Below, one piece after another: positions 17,542-27,587 of a stretch of 64,000 nt of DNA. The notes beneath the pieces were generated by a model. The model saw only the letters and a list, made by a program, of their open reading frames with translations, was not told the DNA's origin and searched no databases. The translations under genes were made by a program, and so were the position numbers. Source of the stretch: Acinetobacter wuhouensis (GTDB lineage: Bacteria > Pseudomonadota > Gammaproteobacteria > Pseudomonadales > Moraxellaceae); contig NZ_CP031716.1 of the NCBI RefSeq assembly GCF_001696605.3, forward strand, positions 3,348,001-3,412,000. Reading direction: 5' to 3'. Position 1 is the stretch's first letter. Each line of letters opens with the position of its first letter.

Positions 17542-17963
17542 AGCCGAACATTTTCCTGCATTTATCAGCACACATACTATACTCTGAAATGGCTATTATT
17601 TTGTAATTAAAAGATAATGGGAGGGATCAAATCTACGTATTCTGATCTATTTTTAGGTCATTTAGCGTGTTTTTCTTTTTATTTAGATTATAAAAAATAA
17701 GTTAGATAGGAAATCAAAAAATCTCTCAAGCTAAAATAAGGCTATAAATAAGATAGCAAAGATTCGATACCAATAAAGTAGAAAAAATATATAGCATCAC
17801 GATTCCAAAAATATTGTTAGTGCTTGCCAAATTCAACATGCTATAAACCACATTTAACGATTATTTAAAAAAAATTGAACCAATTCACAATTATTCTAGC
17901 AAATATTTTCTATGTTGCAATAAAAAACCAGCCCTAAGGCTGGTTTTTTTAAATTTTATCCGA
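17542..17963. other. Intergenic region between mlaF and the helicase gene
   Basis: AT-rich, about 420 bases. The mlaF side holds a possible minus-strand promoter (TATAGT at about 17579-17584 with a TTACAA 19 bases further upstream; spacing is long, so weak). The rest, 17640-17910, has no open frame or strong structure I can support, apart from the terminator listed separately at its right edge. Confidence 0.4.
17924..17950. terminator. Terminator of the DEAD-box helicase gene
   Basis: AACCAGCC/GGCTGGTT stem (17926-17945) around CTAA, with T-runs on both strands. It lies 18 bases beyond the helicase stop codon. Confidence 0.9.
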
Positions 17964-19796
17964 TTAGTCGTTAAATTTACGACGTGGACGATCTGAACCA
18001 AACTCACGTTTTGGACGATCATCACCAAAAGTACGTTTTGGACGATCTTCGCTAAATTCACGACGTGGACGGTCATTGTTAAATTCGCGACGTGGGCGGT
18101 CTGAATTAAACTCGCGACGTGGACGATCTTCACCACCGAATGAACGTTTCGGACGATCGTTGAAGTTACCTTCGCGACGTGGTTTATAGTCTACGCTGTT
18201 ACCACGGTTGTCATCATTTGAGTTAAAACGCGGCTTATCATTAAAACCACCTTCACGACGTGGGCGATCATTGTTGAACTCACGACGTGGACGATCTTCG
18301 AAACCACCTTCACGGCGTGGGCGATCATTGTTGAACTCACGGCGTGGACGATCTTCAAAACCACCTTCACGACGTGGACGGTCATTATTAAATTCGCGAC
18401 GTGGACGATCTTCACCAAACGTACGTTTTGGACGATCATCGCCATAAGATGGGCGATCACCACGTGGTTTATCATCGAAGCTACGACGTGGACGATCATC
18501 ACCGCCTTCACGACGTTTGAAGTTTGATTCACCTTCAAAACGACGACCACCACCGAAACCGCCACGACCGCCATCACGACGACCGCCACCGTTACGACCA
18601 CGACCATCACGGCTACCGCGTGCAGGAGGTGGAGATGGCTCTAAACCTTCGATTTCAGAAACACTTAAACGCGCTTCTAAGTAATCTTCTAAAGCACGGA
18701 TTTTACCGCGTTCACGGTAAGTTGCTAAAGTGATTGCTTTACCAGTACGACCCGCACGACCTGTACGACCAATACGGTGTACATAATCTTCATTCTTCAT
18801 TGGAAGACCGAAGTTGATCACGTGAGAAATTGTTGGTACGTCAAGACCACGAGCCGCCACATCTGTAGCAACTAGGATTTTTGCACGACCTTCACGGATA
18901 CTGCGTAAACGACGGTTACGTACAGTTTGTGGCATTGCACCGTGAAGTGCTACAACTGAAAGACCTGCTTCAGAAAGTTCTTCTGCAAGCATATCTGTGT
19001 CTTCTTGAGTTGAAGCGAATACAACTGCTTGATCAACATCTTCTTCATTTAACCAATGGGTAAGCAATTTTTTCTTATGCTCAAAGCCATCAGTCCAATG
19101 TAAAGTTTGGGTGATGTCAGTATTGGTAGAGTGACCTGTTTCAATTGCAATACGTTCTGGATCATTCATCATGCGTTCAGCAAGGTTAATGATACGTGGT
19201 GCAAATGTTGCAGAGAACATCAATGTTTGTTTACGGTTTAACGCTAAATCGCTGATAGCTTCTAAGTCTTCAGAGAAACCTAGGTCAAGCATACGGTCAG
19301 CTTCATCGACAATTAAAGCATCAACTTTATCAAGTTTGATTTGACGACGGTTTACAAGGTCAAGTAAACGACCAGGAGTCGCAACAACGACTTGCGCGCC
19401 TTTTAATTGTTGGATTTGTTTACCGAAAGGCATACCACCCATGATTGCAGCAACACGTACACCTTTCATGTGACGTACAAATGCAATCGCGTCTTGACAC
19501 ACTTGTTGTGCAAGTTCACGTGTAGGTGAAATTACCAAGATATTTGGTTGTGTAACTGCTTTCATACGTTCTTTAAACGGTACAAAAGTTTCTTGACCAG
19601 CTAAAGCGTTTAACGTAGGAAGTAAGAATGCAGCAGTTTTCCCTGAACCAGTTTGGCTTGATACTAAAAGGTCTTTACCTTCTAAAGCCGCAGGGATAGA
19701 TTGTTCTTGAACAGGAGTAGGCGTAGTAAAGCCAAGAGATTCAAGTGCTTTCTGTAAAGACTCGTCTAAAGAAAAATCAGCAAAAGTTTTGCTCAT
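17964..19796 (-). CDS. DEAD-box RNA helicase with a long repetitive basic tail
   Basis: A 610-residue ATP-dependent RNA helicase. The core occupies about residues 1-385: Q motif (FTTPTPVQEQSIP), motif I SQTGSGKTAAF, motif II VDEADRM, motif III SATF, and motif VI HRIGRTGR. After about residue 390 comes an RG-rich stretch (RGRNGGGRRDGGRGGFGGGRR), then about 190 residues of repeated DRPRRE(F/G) units, an intrinsically disordered RNA-binding tail. Relatives are RhlE/SrmB/DeaD-like; the exact subfamily is uncertain. The ATG at 19796 begins the conserved MSKTFADFSLD; a GTG four codons upstream is also in frame. A roughly 270-base leader with hairpins precedes it, and a strong promoter is visible at 20072-20099. 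Confidence 0.93.
   Translation of the reverse strand: MSKTFADFSLDESLQKALESLGFTTPTPVQEQSIPAALEGKDLLVSSQTGSGKTAAFLLPTLNALAGQETFVPFKERMKAVTQPNILVISPTRELAQQVCQDAIAFVRHMKGVRVAAIMGGMPFGKQIQQLKGAQVVVATPGRLLDLVNRRQIKLDKVDALIVDEADRMLDLGFSEDLEAISDLALNRKQTLMFSATFAPRIINLAERMMNDPERIAIETGHSTNTDITQTLHWTDGFEHKKKLLTHWLNEEDVDQAVVFASTQEDTDMLAEELSEAGLSVVALHGAMPQTVRNRRLRSIREGRAKILVATDVAARGLDVPTISHVINFGLPMKNEDYVHRIGRTGRAGRTGKAITLATYRERGKIRALEDYLEARLSVSEIEGLEPSPPPARGSRDGRGRNGGGRRDGGRGGFGGGRRFEGESNFKRREGGDDRPRRSFDDKPRGDRPSYGDDRPKRTFGEDRPRREFNNDRPRREGGFEDRPRREFNNDRPRREGGFEDRPRREFNNDRPRREGGFNDKPRFNSNDDNRGNSVDYKPRREGNFNDRPKRSFGGEDRPRREFNSDRPRREFNNDRPRREFSEDRPKRTFGDDRPKREFGSDRPRRKFND
18250..18420. repeat. Tandem 57 bp coding repeat (three units) in the helicase tail
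   Basis: About three tandem copies of a 57 bp unit encoding FNNDRPRREGGFEDRPRRE, flanked by more degenerate DRP(R/K)R(E/T)F units from about 17970 to 18500. Units differ at synonymous positions, so they are not a very recent expansion, but length variation between strains is expected. Confidence 0.8.
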
Positions 19797-19805
19797 AGAG
19801 ATATT

Positions 19806-20065
19806 CACCCGAATGTGGGTGCTCCATTAAATATATATGGTCTGATGGACATCGGCAAAAAGCGGCACAGCAATAATCGCTGAAAATATAGAATCAGCGG
19901 CGATCCGAGAACGACGATGCGTATAACGCACATTTGATTACAGCCGCAACCTGAAGGAATCGCTTTAGCGATTGGGTGGGGCGCGATATAATGTCCTCTC
20001 TTGGGACCGGACGCGCATACACAATATAGAAGGAATGTTCAGGTAATGAACGAAATTTAGTGCGT
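19806..20065 (-). promoter_or_regulatory. Long structured 5' leader of the helicase mRNA
   Basis: From the predicted start site near 20065 to the start codon there are about 270 untranslated bases. Visible hairpins are AATCGCT/AGCGATT (19958-19973) and CACCC/GGGTG (19806-19821); the latter pairs GGGTG, the only Shine-Dalgarno-like sequence near the ATG, with an upstream CACCC. This arrangement could let RNA structure, and hence the helicase itself or temperature, control translation; that is an inference. Confidence 0.45.
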
Positions 20066-20071
20066 GCGCGG

Positions 20072-20099
20072 AGTATAGCAGAATTTAAAATAATGTCAC
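20072..20099 (-). promoter_or_regulatory. Sigma-70-type promoter of the helicase gene
   Basis: Read on the minus strand: -35 GTGACA (20094-20099), 16 bp spacer, -10 TATACT (20072-20077). Each hexamer matches consensus at 5 of 6 positions. No gene other than the helicase lies downstream in this direction. Confidence 0.65.
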
Positions 20100-20241
20100 G
20101 AAGTTTTATTGTTTTTTCCTGTGAGTGATCATTCGCTTGATTAAAGCTGATTATCTTATGGAGCCTAAAGTACTGAATTGTGGATTAGGATTGTTTTAAT
20201 AAACTATACAAGACAAAGGAATAAACGAGATTTTCATAAAG

Positions 20242-20270
20242 CCCTTCTCCCTCTCCTCTCAGAAGAAGGG
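20242..20270. repeat. Degenerate REP-like palindrome
   Basis: CCCTTCT and AGAAGAAGGG form an imperfect stem around a pyrimidine-rich loop. It resembles the CCCTCTCC element after plsB. It lies between the helicase promoter and the suhB terminator. Confidence 0.35.
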
Positions 20271-20336
20271 ACATCCAATACATTTCAAAACAAAAAACTT
20301 AAAGATATATAACCGAAAATATAAAAATCATCCGCA

Positions 20337-20368
20337 TAAAAAAGCCCTCATTCACATGAAGGCTTTTC
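20337..20368 (-). terminator. Terminator of suhB
   Basis: AAAAGCC and GGCTTTTTT-type arms (20341-20366) with a T-run on the minus strand, about 30 bases past the suhB stop codon. Confidence 0.75.
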
Positions 20369-20397
20369 AAAACTCAATCTACACAAATAATTAAAAA

Positions 20398-21228
20398 TTA
20401 TTTCGCAGCTTCACCCCAAGCAGGAACAACTTGTTGCATCAATGGTTTTAACATTTTCATAGAACATGCGATCACTTGACCATTTTCCATAGAATCTGAA
20501 CCACCACGTGCATCAACGACAGTACCGCCCGCTTCTTTCACGATCAACTCGCCTGCTGCGATATCCCAAGGTTTCAAACCAAGTTCAAAATAACCATCTA
20601 AACGACCCGCAGCAACATAAGCCAAGTCCAATGCTGCAGAACCTGCACGGCGATATTGTGCACCCGCTTCTGTGACATTCAATAATGAATCAAAATGGTT
20701 TTTCGCATAAGAAACCACTTCACCATTACGGATTTTACGGAATGCATGACCAACACCCATGAAAGTATTTTCAAGACTGTCTTTAACATTTACACGGATA
20801 CGGCGTTGATTCAACATTGCACCACGACCACGGCTCGCAGAGAACAACTCATCTTTCACAGGGTCATAAATAACACCGTGTTGAGTAATGCCTTTGTGTT
20901 GAACAGCGATAGATACGCAGAAATGAGGGAAACCGTTAATGAAGTTTAAAGTACCATCTAAAGGATCAATCACCCAACACCAATCAGCGTCGTGACCTTT
21001 ACCTTCTTGCAGACCAAACTCTTCACCAAGGAAGCTGTGATTTTTATAACTTTTACGAAGCGTATCAATAGTTAACTGTTCAATGTAGCGATCTACACGT
21101 GTTACAGGACCATCAATACCTTTTTCTTCGACTTGTAGATCGAGTTTATGACGATTTTGATGCGCTTTTAAAAGCTCTTGACCAACTAATTGAGCCGCAC
21201 GCGCAGCCATCACCACCATAGGTTCCAT
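20398..21228 (-). CDS. suhB: Inositol-1-monophosphatase SuhB
   Basis: A 276-residue Mg2+-dependent, Li+-sensitive phosphatase of the IMPase family; in E. coli SuhB also joins rRNA antitermination complexes. Metal-site motifs are visible: EEFG (about residue 70), WVIDPLDGTLNFINGFP (about 85-101) and the C-terminal WDIAAGELIVKEAGG. The ATG at 21228 is preferred over an upstream one 20 codons earlier: it gives the normal family length and has GGGTG upstream. The adjacent dxs gene is on the same strand, but with a terminator between them. Confidence 0.93.
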   Translation of the reverse strand: MEPMVVMAARAAQLVGQELLKAHQNRHKLDLQVEEKGIDGPVTRVDRYIEQLTIDTLRKSYKNHSFLGEEFGLQEGKGHDADWCWVIDPLDGTLNFINGFPHFCVSIAVQHKGITQHGVIYDPVKDELFSASRGRGAMLNQRRIRVNVKDSLENTFMGVGHAFRKIRNGEVVSYAKNHFDSLLNVTEAGAQYRRAGSAALDLAYVAAGRLDGYFELGLKPWDIAAGELIVKEAGGTVVDARGGSDSMENGQVIACSMKMLKPLMQQVVPAWGEAAK

Positions 21229-21274
21229 TGAACACCCACTACAAATTTGAAGATACTGATAAAGAATAATGCAT

Positions 21275-21310
21275 AAAAGCCCCGACATTTTAGCAAATAT
21301 CGAGGCTTTT
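21275..21310 (-). terminator. Terminator of dxs
   Basis: AAAAGCC(C)CGA and TCG(A)GGCTTTT arms pair across an AT-rich loop. On the minus strand it follows dxs by about 70 bases and ends in a T-run. Confidence 0.65.
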
Positions 21311-21382
21311 AGGGGAAATTTGTTGCTAAATTTTAGTGTGACTCATTTTTCATGAATATTTACATCAGTTTAGCAGATAGAT

Positions 21383-23287
21383 TTAAATATGCTGAACCAA
21401 CTTTGTCCAAGCGTGTTCAATTGAATTTTGAATGCCTTTTGCATCCAAACCACAATCTTGCAACATTTCAGCATGACTGGCTTGTGGCAAAAATTCATCA
21501 GGCAAACCAAGATTTAATATTGGCTTGAGAATTTGCGCTTGTGCCATAAATTCATTAACAGCACTGCCCGCACCCGCCATCACGGCATGTTCTTCTACTG
21601 TCACGAATAAACTGGTTTTGTCTGCCAAATCGCGAATGATTTGCTCATCCAATGGCTTCACAAAACGCATATTGACCACACGTACAGCAAGATCAAGTTT
21701 ACTCGCAAGTTGTTTTGCAGCTTCTACAGCAACACTGACACGACTACCAAAAGCAAGAATACTAATACATTCATCATGCTCAAGATTAAATTCAGCAACG
21801 ATTTCAGCTTTACCCATTTCGAGTGCTGTGAGTTGCTGTTGAATTTCAACGCCTAAGCCATTACCACGTGGATAACGCACCGCCGTTGGACCTTGATGTA
21901 AATAAGCAGTGTGCAACATTTGACGACATTCATTTTCGTCTTTTGGTGCCATGATCACCATATTCGGTACAGTGCGCATAAATGCATAATCGTATGCACC
22001 TGCATGGGTTGGACCATCTTCACCGACCAAGCCCGCACGATCAATTGCAAAAGTCACATCAAGATTTTGCAAAGCAACATCATGAATCAGTTGATCATAA
22101 CCACGTTGTAAGAAAGTCGAATAGATCGCAACGACAGGTTTTAAACCTTCACACGCCATGCCTGCGGCAAGTGTTACCGCATGCTGTTCTGCAATCGCCA
22201 CATCGAAATAACGCTCAGGAAATTGTTGTGCAAACTTAACCATTCCCGAGCCTTCACACATCGCAGGGGTAATCGCTAAAAGTTTCTCATCCTGCGCAGC
22301 TTCATCACACAGCCATTGCCCAAACACGTCAGAATACTTTGGTGCTGGATTTTTTGAAGATGTTGCGTTTAATTTGCTAATCGCATGATATTTAATTTGA
22401 TCTGCTTCCGCAGGCCCAAAACCTTTACCTTTCACCGTATAAATGTGAATCAGGCGTGGACCTTTACGTTTTTTTAAGGCATTGAATACTTGTGCCAATT
22501 GCTCGACATCATGTCCATCAAATGGACCAAAATAGTCAAAACCAATCGCTTTAAATAGATTATCGGCAGCATCAGTTGCAGATTCATGCAAACGAGAGGT
22601 GTAATCCCATTCAGGACAATCTTGTACAAAAGCTTGACCTTGCGCATCAATATTGACGAACTGCCCTTGCTCCCAAATTGAAGCTAGATGCTTGGCAAAG
22701 CCACCTGTGCTTTGCGAAATTGACATATCATTGTCATTCAGTACGACCATCATGTCCGCATTGTGAGCAACCGCATCATTCATCGCTTCAAATGCCATAC
22801 CTGCGGTCATCGCCCCATCACCAACGATGGCAACCACTTCACGTAGAGATTTTTGATAACGACTGGCTAAAGCCATGCCCAAGCCTGCTGAAATTGCAGT
22901 CGATGAATGCCCCACACCAAAGGTATCAAATACAGATTCTTCACGTGCAGGAAAAGCCGCCAAACCATTTTTAGCACGAATCGTACGAAGCTGTTCACGG
23001 CGACCTGTTAAAGCTTTGTGTGGATAAGCCTGATGACCGACATCCCACACCAAACGGTCTTCTGGCGTATTAAAACAATAATGCAATGCAACAGTGAGTT
23101 CGATAACGCCAAGATTAGCGCCAAAATGCCCACCACTTTGTCCGGCAGCATACAAAATAAATTGACGCAATTCGTCTGCGACCTGTGGCAATTGGCTTTG
23201 CTCAAGTTGACGTAATTGTTGAGGATGATCAATCGCATCCAACAAAGGCGTTACAGGACGTTGACTAGGTATTTCGGTATACAACAT
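21383..23287 (-). CDS. dxs: 1-deoxy-D-xylulose-5-phosphate synthase Dxs
   Basis: A 634-residue thiamine-diphosphate enzyme that condenses pyruvate and glyceraldehyde 3-phosphate, the entry step of the MEP isoprenoid pathway and also of thiamine and pyridoxal synthesis. The ThDP-binding segment [19 protein letters not shown]...NDNDMSIS (about 150-185), the catalytic glutamate block [14 protein letters not shown] (about 366-379) and the transketolase C-terminal domain are all intact. The ATG at 23287 is chosen with AGAAGG upstream; a TTG three codons earlier is in frame but unlikely. Confidence 0.96.
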   Translation of the reverse strand: MLYTEIPSQRPVTPLLDAIDHPQQLRQLEQSQLPQVADELRQFILYAAGQSGGHFGANLGVIELTVALHYCFNTPEDRLVWDVGHQAYPHKALTGRREQLRTIRAKNGLAAFPAREESVFDTFGVGHSSTAISAGLGMALASRYQKSLREVVAIVGDGAMTAGMAFEAMNDAVAHNADMMVVLNDNDMSISQSTGGFAKHLASIWEQGQFVNIDAQGQAFVQDCPEWDYTSRLHESATDAADNLFKAIGFDYFGPFDGHDVEQLAQVFNALKKRKGPRLIHIYTVKGKGFGPAEADQIKYHAISKLNATSSKNPAPKYSDVFGQWLCDEAAQDEKLLAITPAMCEGSGMVKFAQQFPERYFDVAIAEQHAVTLAAGMACEGLKPVVAIYSTFLQRGYDQLIHDVALQNLDVTFAIDRAGLVGEDGPTHAGAYDYAFMRTVPNMVIMAPKDENECRQMLHTAYLHQGPTAVRYPRGNGLGVEIQQQLTALEMGKAEIVAEFNLEHDECISILAFGSRVSVAVEAAKQLASKLDLAVRVVNMRFVKPLDEQIIRDLADKTSLFVTVEEHAVMAGAGSAVNEFMAQAQILKPILNLGLPDEFLPQASHAEMLQDCGLDAKGIQNSIEHAWTKLVQHI

Positions 23288-23592
23288 ATGTGGCAAAGCC
23301 TTCTAAAGCCTGGCAAATCTAAGCTAGGTACACGGGTTAGCATGATCGTGAGACTGAATCATATCACATTCGATCAGCCACATTTATAATGATGCGTCAT
23401 TGGATGGTTTCCAAATTCGCAAGCGTGTTCGTAGCGTCAATTATCCTGAATAATCTATCTATATATCAACTATTATTGCTTGCTTTGCACAAAAAAGAAA
23501 TTTTTTATCCCTGACTTCACAATAAAATCACAATACACGATTCTACTAAAGTCCAAGCATTGCGTTATACTTTAACCAATTGCTCAACAAAA
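23288..23592. other. Divergent intergenic region between dxs and ribA
   Basis: About 300 bases holding promoters for the two divergent genes. A plausible ribA -10 is TATACT (23566-23571), which would put the transcript start about 15 bases before the ATG. A TATGAT (minus strand, 23358-23363) could serve dxs. I see no riboswitch-like conserved structure (neither an FMN element before ribA nor a thiamine element before dxs). Confidence 0.35.
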
Positions 23593-24207
23593 ATGGAATA
23601 TTCTGTGCCAATAGCGTTTGTTGCCACTTCTAAATTACCAACTGCTTATGGTGATTTTAAAATTTCTGTATTTCAAGATCCTAAAACTGGCGAAGAGCAT
23701 GTTGCGCTTTCTAAAGGTTTGGACACTGCGCCCACTGAGCCTGTTCTTGTTCGTATTCATTCAGAATGTTTAACTGGCGATGCCTTTGGTTCTTTAAAAT
23801 GTGATTGTGGTCCACAGCTGCACAACACCATGAAAATGATGAATGATGCAGGTCAAGGTGTAATTTTATATTTGCGTCAGGAAGGTCGTGGTATTGGTTT
23901 GACCAATAAAATCCGTGCTTATGCATTGCAAGATCAAGGACACGATACGGTGGATGCGAATCTGTTATTGAATTTGCCTGCTGATGCACGCACGTATGAT
24001 ATGTGTAGCATCATGCTCGATCATTTACAGGTTAAACAAGTGAAGTTAATTACCAATAATCCTTTAAAGTTAAAGGCATTGACTGATTTAGGCATTGATG
24101 TGGTTAAACGTGTCGGCTTGACTGTAGGTTTAAATAAATTTAATGAAGATTATTTAAAAACCAAACATGATCGTATGTCACATATGTATGAGAAAGATGA
24201 TTTTTAA
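23593..24207 (+). CDS. ribA: GTP cyclohydrolase II RibA
   Basis: A 204-residue zinc enzyme that converts GTP to 2,5-diamino-6-ribosylamino-4(3H)-pyrimidinone 5'-phosphate, formate and pyrophosphate, the first committed step of riboflavin synthesis. The zinc-binding region [17 protein letters not shown] (three cysteines) and the RQEGRGIGL block are intact. It is a stand-alone RibA, not a RibBA fusion. The ATG at 23593 begins the conserved sequence; no strong Shine-Dalgarno is seen, and the leader may be very short. Confidence 0.94.
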   Translation: MEYSVPIAFVATSKLPTAYGDFKISVFQDPKTGEEHVALSKGLDTAPTEPVLVRIHSECLTGDAFGSLKCDCGPQLHNTMKMMNDAGQGVILYLRQEGRGIGLTNKIRAYALQDQGHDTVDANLLLNLPADARTYDMCSIMLDHLQVKQVKLITNNPLKLKALTDLGIDVVKRVGLTVGLNKFNEDYLKTKHDRMSHMYEKDDF

Positions 24208-24247
24208 ATATTTTTTTGATTGACCAAATACCCAATAAAAATTCTCA

Positions 24248-24412
24248 AGAAATTATTACTATCGCGATTGGCGACATGGATGTCGCCGTTGGGTCGGGGT
24301 TCAGGACGAACCTCTGACCCAACAGAGGATTTTTGTCACTTTTGATCCTTCAAAAGTGAGGCATCGCCTACACAAATTAGCTTAAATTTTGCAAGATAAC
24401 TGGGGCTATGCA
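24248..24412 (+). repeat. Multi-hairpin intergenic element, copy B
   Basis: Second copy of the element at 10994-11159, same orientation. Hairpin 1, GGCGACATGGATGTCGCC (24270-24287), is identical. Hairpin 2 (24288-24323) has arms GTTGGGTC/GACCCAAC plus inner GGTTC/GAACC, unrelated in sequence to copy A but again fully paired. Hairpin 3 (24337-24358) has arms CACTTTTGA/TCAAAAGTG, where the terminal A-T pair of copy A has become C-G. The linker GGATTTTTGT and the tail GGCATCGCCTACACAAAT are conserved. It lies between convergent ribA and hemN. Confidence 0.8.
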
Positions 24413-24498
24413 AACTTATAAATAATATTTTTATACAACAATTTAAGCACTTTTAAATTTATTAAGTTTTATTTGGATAACCAGCTTCAGCTAATAAA

Positions 24499-25863
24499 TC
24501 AAATCGTCATCGAGAAAATTTGCGTTTCAGGCTTACGACGCTTCAAAAGCAAATCAAACGCCATACAAATATTTCGTACAAAAGGCTTACCCTGCTCAGT
24601 AATCACAATCCGATCCTGTTCAATCTGCAACAAACCATCATGTTGCATTTCTGCAAGCTGAACAATCACCTGCTCACGCTCAGGAAAATCCATAGTCGAA
24701 TCCGCCCAAGAGGTTTCAAACGTACACATCAGATTCAAAATGTGCTGACGGATTTTTAAATCCTCAATACTCAACACATGCCCTTTCACCACAGGAATTT
24801 CATTGCGTTCAAGACATTCATAATACACATCAATATTCTTTTCATTCTGGGCAAAGCTGTACCAACTGTCACTGATCGAAGATACGCCCAAACCAATCAT
24901 CACTTGCGTTTTAGATGAGGTATAGCCCATAAAATTACGATGCAAAGTTCCCGCTTGGAAAGACTGATACATACCATCATTTGCCAAAGCAAAATGATCC
25001 ATACCAATTTCATGATAGCCATGCGCTAAAAGCTTCTTTTTACCTTCTTCATATAAAGTGCGTTTAACATCATCTTTTGGCACATCATGATCTTTAAAAC
25101 CACGCTGACCATTGCCCTTAATCCAAGGCACATGCGCATAACTATAAAAAGCCAAGCGATCAGGGGTTAAACCATTAGTAAGATCAATGGTATTTAAAAC
25201 ATCTTCTAAATTTTGAAATGGCAAACCAAAAACCAAATCATGCGAAATAGATTCATAACCAATTTCACGTGCCCATTGTGTTACCCGCTCAACATTTTCA
25301 TAAGGTTGAATACGGTGAATGGCCTTTTGCACATTTTCATTATAATCCTGAACCCCATAACTAACACGGCGAAAACCGAGATCATACAAGGCTTGTAAAT
25401 GCTCTTTTGTCGTATTATTCGGATGCCCTTCAAAGCTAAACTCATGCCCTTCTGCAATTGTCGCCTTGGCTAGAATCCCTTGAATCAATTGTTGTAAATG
25501 TTCAACTGAAAAGAAAGTTGGCGTTCCACCACCCAAATGAATTTCTTTAATATTGGGTTTATCGCCCAATAATTGACAATACAATTCCCATTCTTTTAAA
25601 ACGGCTTGAATATACGGCTGTTCTACTTCATGGCGTTTAGTAACTTTTTTATGGCAACCACAAAAAGTACATAAGCTTTCACAAAATGGCAGATGAATAT
25701 ATAAGCTAATACCTTCTGTTACATTTGATTCATCAAATGAGCGCTTAAGCGTTAGCTTCCATGCCTCAAGTGAAAATGTTGTTTCATCCCAATACGGCAC
25801 AGTGGGATAACTGGTATAACGTGGACCTGCAACATTGTATTTTTGAATCAGAGAACAACTCAT
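24499..25863 (-). CDS. hemN: Oxygen-independent coproporphyrinogen III oxidase HemN
   Basis: A 454-residue radical-SAM enzyme that decarboxylates coproporphyrinogen III to protoporphyrinogen IX without oxygen. The 4Fe-4S motif is CESLCTFCGC (CxxxCxxC with the extra HemN cysteine, about residues 59-68), preceded by GPRYTSYPTVPYW, the N-terminal trip-wire signature of true HemN. HLGGGTPTF and the C-terminal HemN domain follow. The ATG at 25863 is preferred over an upstream TTG. It is divergent from hemF, the oxygen-dependent enzyme for the same step; I saw no clear FNR box in the gap. Confidence 0.95.
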   Translation of the reverse strand: MSCSLIQKYNVAGPRYTSYPTVPYWDETTFSLEAWKLTLKRSFDESNVTEGISLYIHLPFCESLCTFCGCHKKVTKRHEVEQPYIQAVLKEWELYCQLLGDKPNIKEIHLGGGTPTFFSVEHLQQLIQGILAKATIAEGHEFSFEGHPNNTTKEHLQALYDLGFRRVSYGVQDYNENVQKAIHRIQPYENVERVTQWAREIGYESISHDLVFGLPFQNLEDVLNTIDLTNGLTPDRLAFYSYAHVPWIKGNGQRGFKDHDVPKDDVKRTLYEEGKKKLLAHGYHEIGMDHFALANDGMYQSFQAGTLHRNFMGYTSSKTQVMIGLGVSSISDSWYSFAQNEKNIDVYYECLERNEIPVVKGHVLSIEDLKIRQHILNLMCTFETSWADSTMDFPEREQVIVQLAEMQHDGLLQIEQDRIVITEQGKPFVRNICMAFDLLLKRRKPETQIFSMTI

Positions 25864-25990
25864 ATTCACGCTCAATTAACCATTCAAGAAATTACGAAGC
25901 TTCATGCGCATTGTGCGGAGCTTGCACATAGATTTCAACCTAGTAGAAAAGTCGGAATTGCACTTGAATCCTCAGATATTTTCCTTTTAA

Positions 25991-26983
<993 letters not shown>

Positions 26984-27009
26984 AAATGACAGAATAATCA
27001 CATAAATTT

Positions 27010-27035
27010 AAGCCCTAAACTCTATTTAGGGCTTT
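27010..27035 (+). terminator. Probable hemF terminator
   Basis: AAGCCCTAAA and TTTAGGGCTTT form a 10 bp stem around CTCTA, 27 bases after the hemF stop; the T-run is short. Confidence 0.6.
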
Positions 27036-27247
27036 CACGCTTAGACTTTACTCAATATTCAACTTAAAGTTTATTCACAATATCTAATAAAAAATCGATA
27101 AGTCAATGTACATAGCTTGTGACATTTAAATTTAAATTAACTATCCCTTTCCAAATGAATTCACGTAAACTAATTGCAGTAATGAGCATTAGAGATTTTA
27201 ATTCCACTATTGATCCTATGTCATTCACAACATCAAGGAAGTTATTC

Positions 27248-27454
27248 ATGCTCTATAAAAAAACAAATCCCACCATGATTATGTTTGGGACATTACTGAT
27301 TGCCTTATGTTCAGCAATTAGCACCACGATCTTTTCTGAAAGTGCATTCAATGATCATTTTGGTTTTGGCTTAATGGCAGTAGCAATCATTGGACTTTGC
27401 ATCAACATCTCATATATGTTTATTAATATGATCTTTAGGATTTGTAACCCTTAA
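27248..27454 (+). CDS. Small two-helix membrane protein, unknown function
   Basis: A 68-residue protein with two hydrophobic segments (about residues 10-28 and 41-62) and a basic N-terminus (MLYKK). The frame is open further upstream, but the ATG at 27248 has a strong AAGGAAG Shine-Dalgarno 8 bases away, and the upstream part lacks one. No family recognised. It stands alone between hemF and aroE. Confidence 0.6.
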   Translation: MLYKKTNPTMIMFGTLLIALCSAISTTIFSESAFNDHFGFGLMAVAIIGLCINISYMFINMIFRICNP

Positions 27455-27587
27455 CTATCAATACCGACAATAATTAAACCCATAATAATTAAAATAATCA
27501 TTCTAGCGCTATGCTTTAGTCCAAATCTTTTTTGTCGTATATTGTTGCCACATTTAAAATTGACAACTCAATACTTGGACATTTGAC

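Noticed and set aside
17970-18500. Regularly spaced repeats that could be mistaken for a CRISPR array
   Set aside because: They are in-frame coding repeats (DRPRRE units) of the helicase tail with no spacers of uniform unique sequence and no cas genes nearby.
19987-19992. Perfect plus-strand TATAAT inside the helicase leader
   Set aside because: No reasonable -35 at 16-18 bp and no plus-strand gene downstream; it lies in the antisense direction of the leader.
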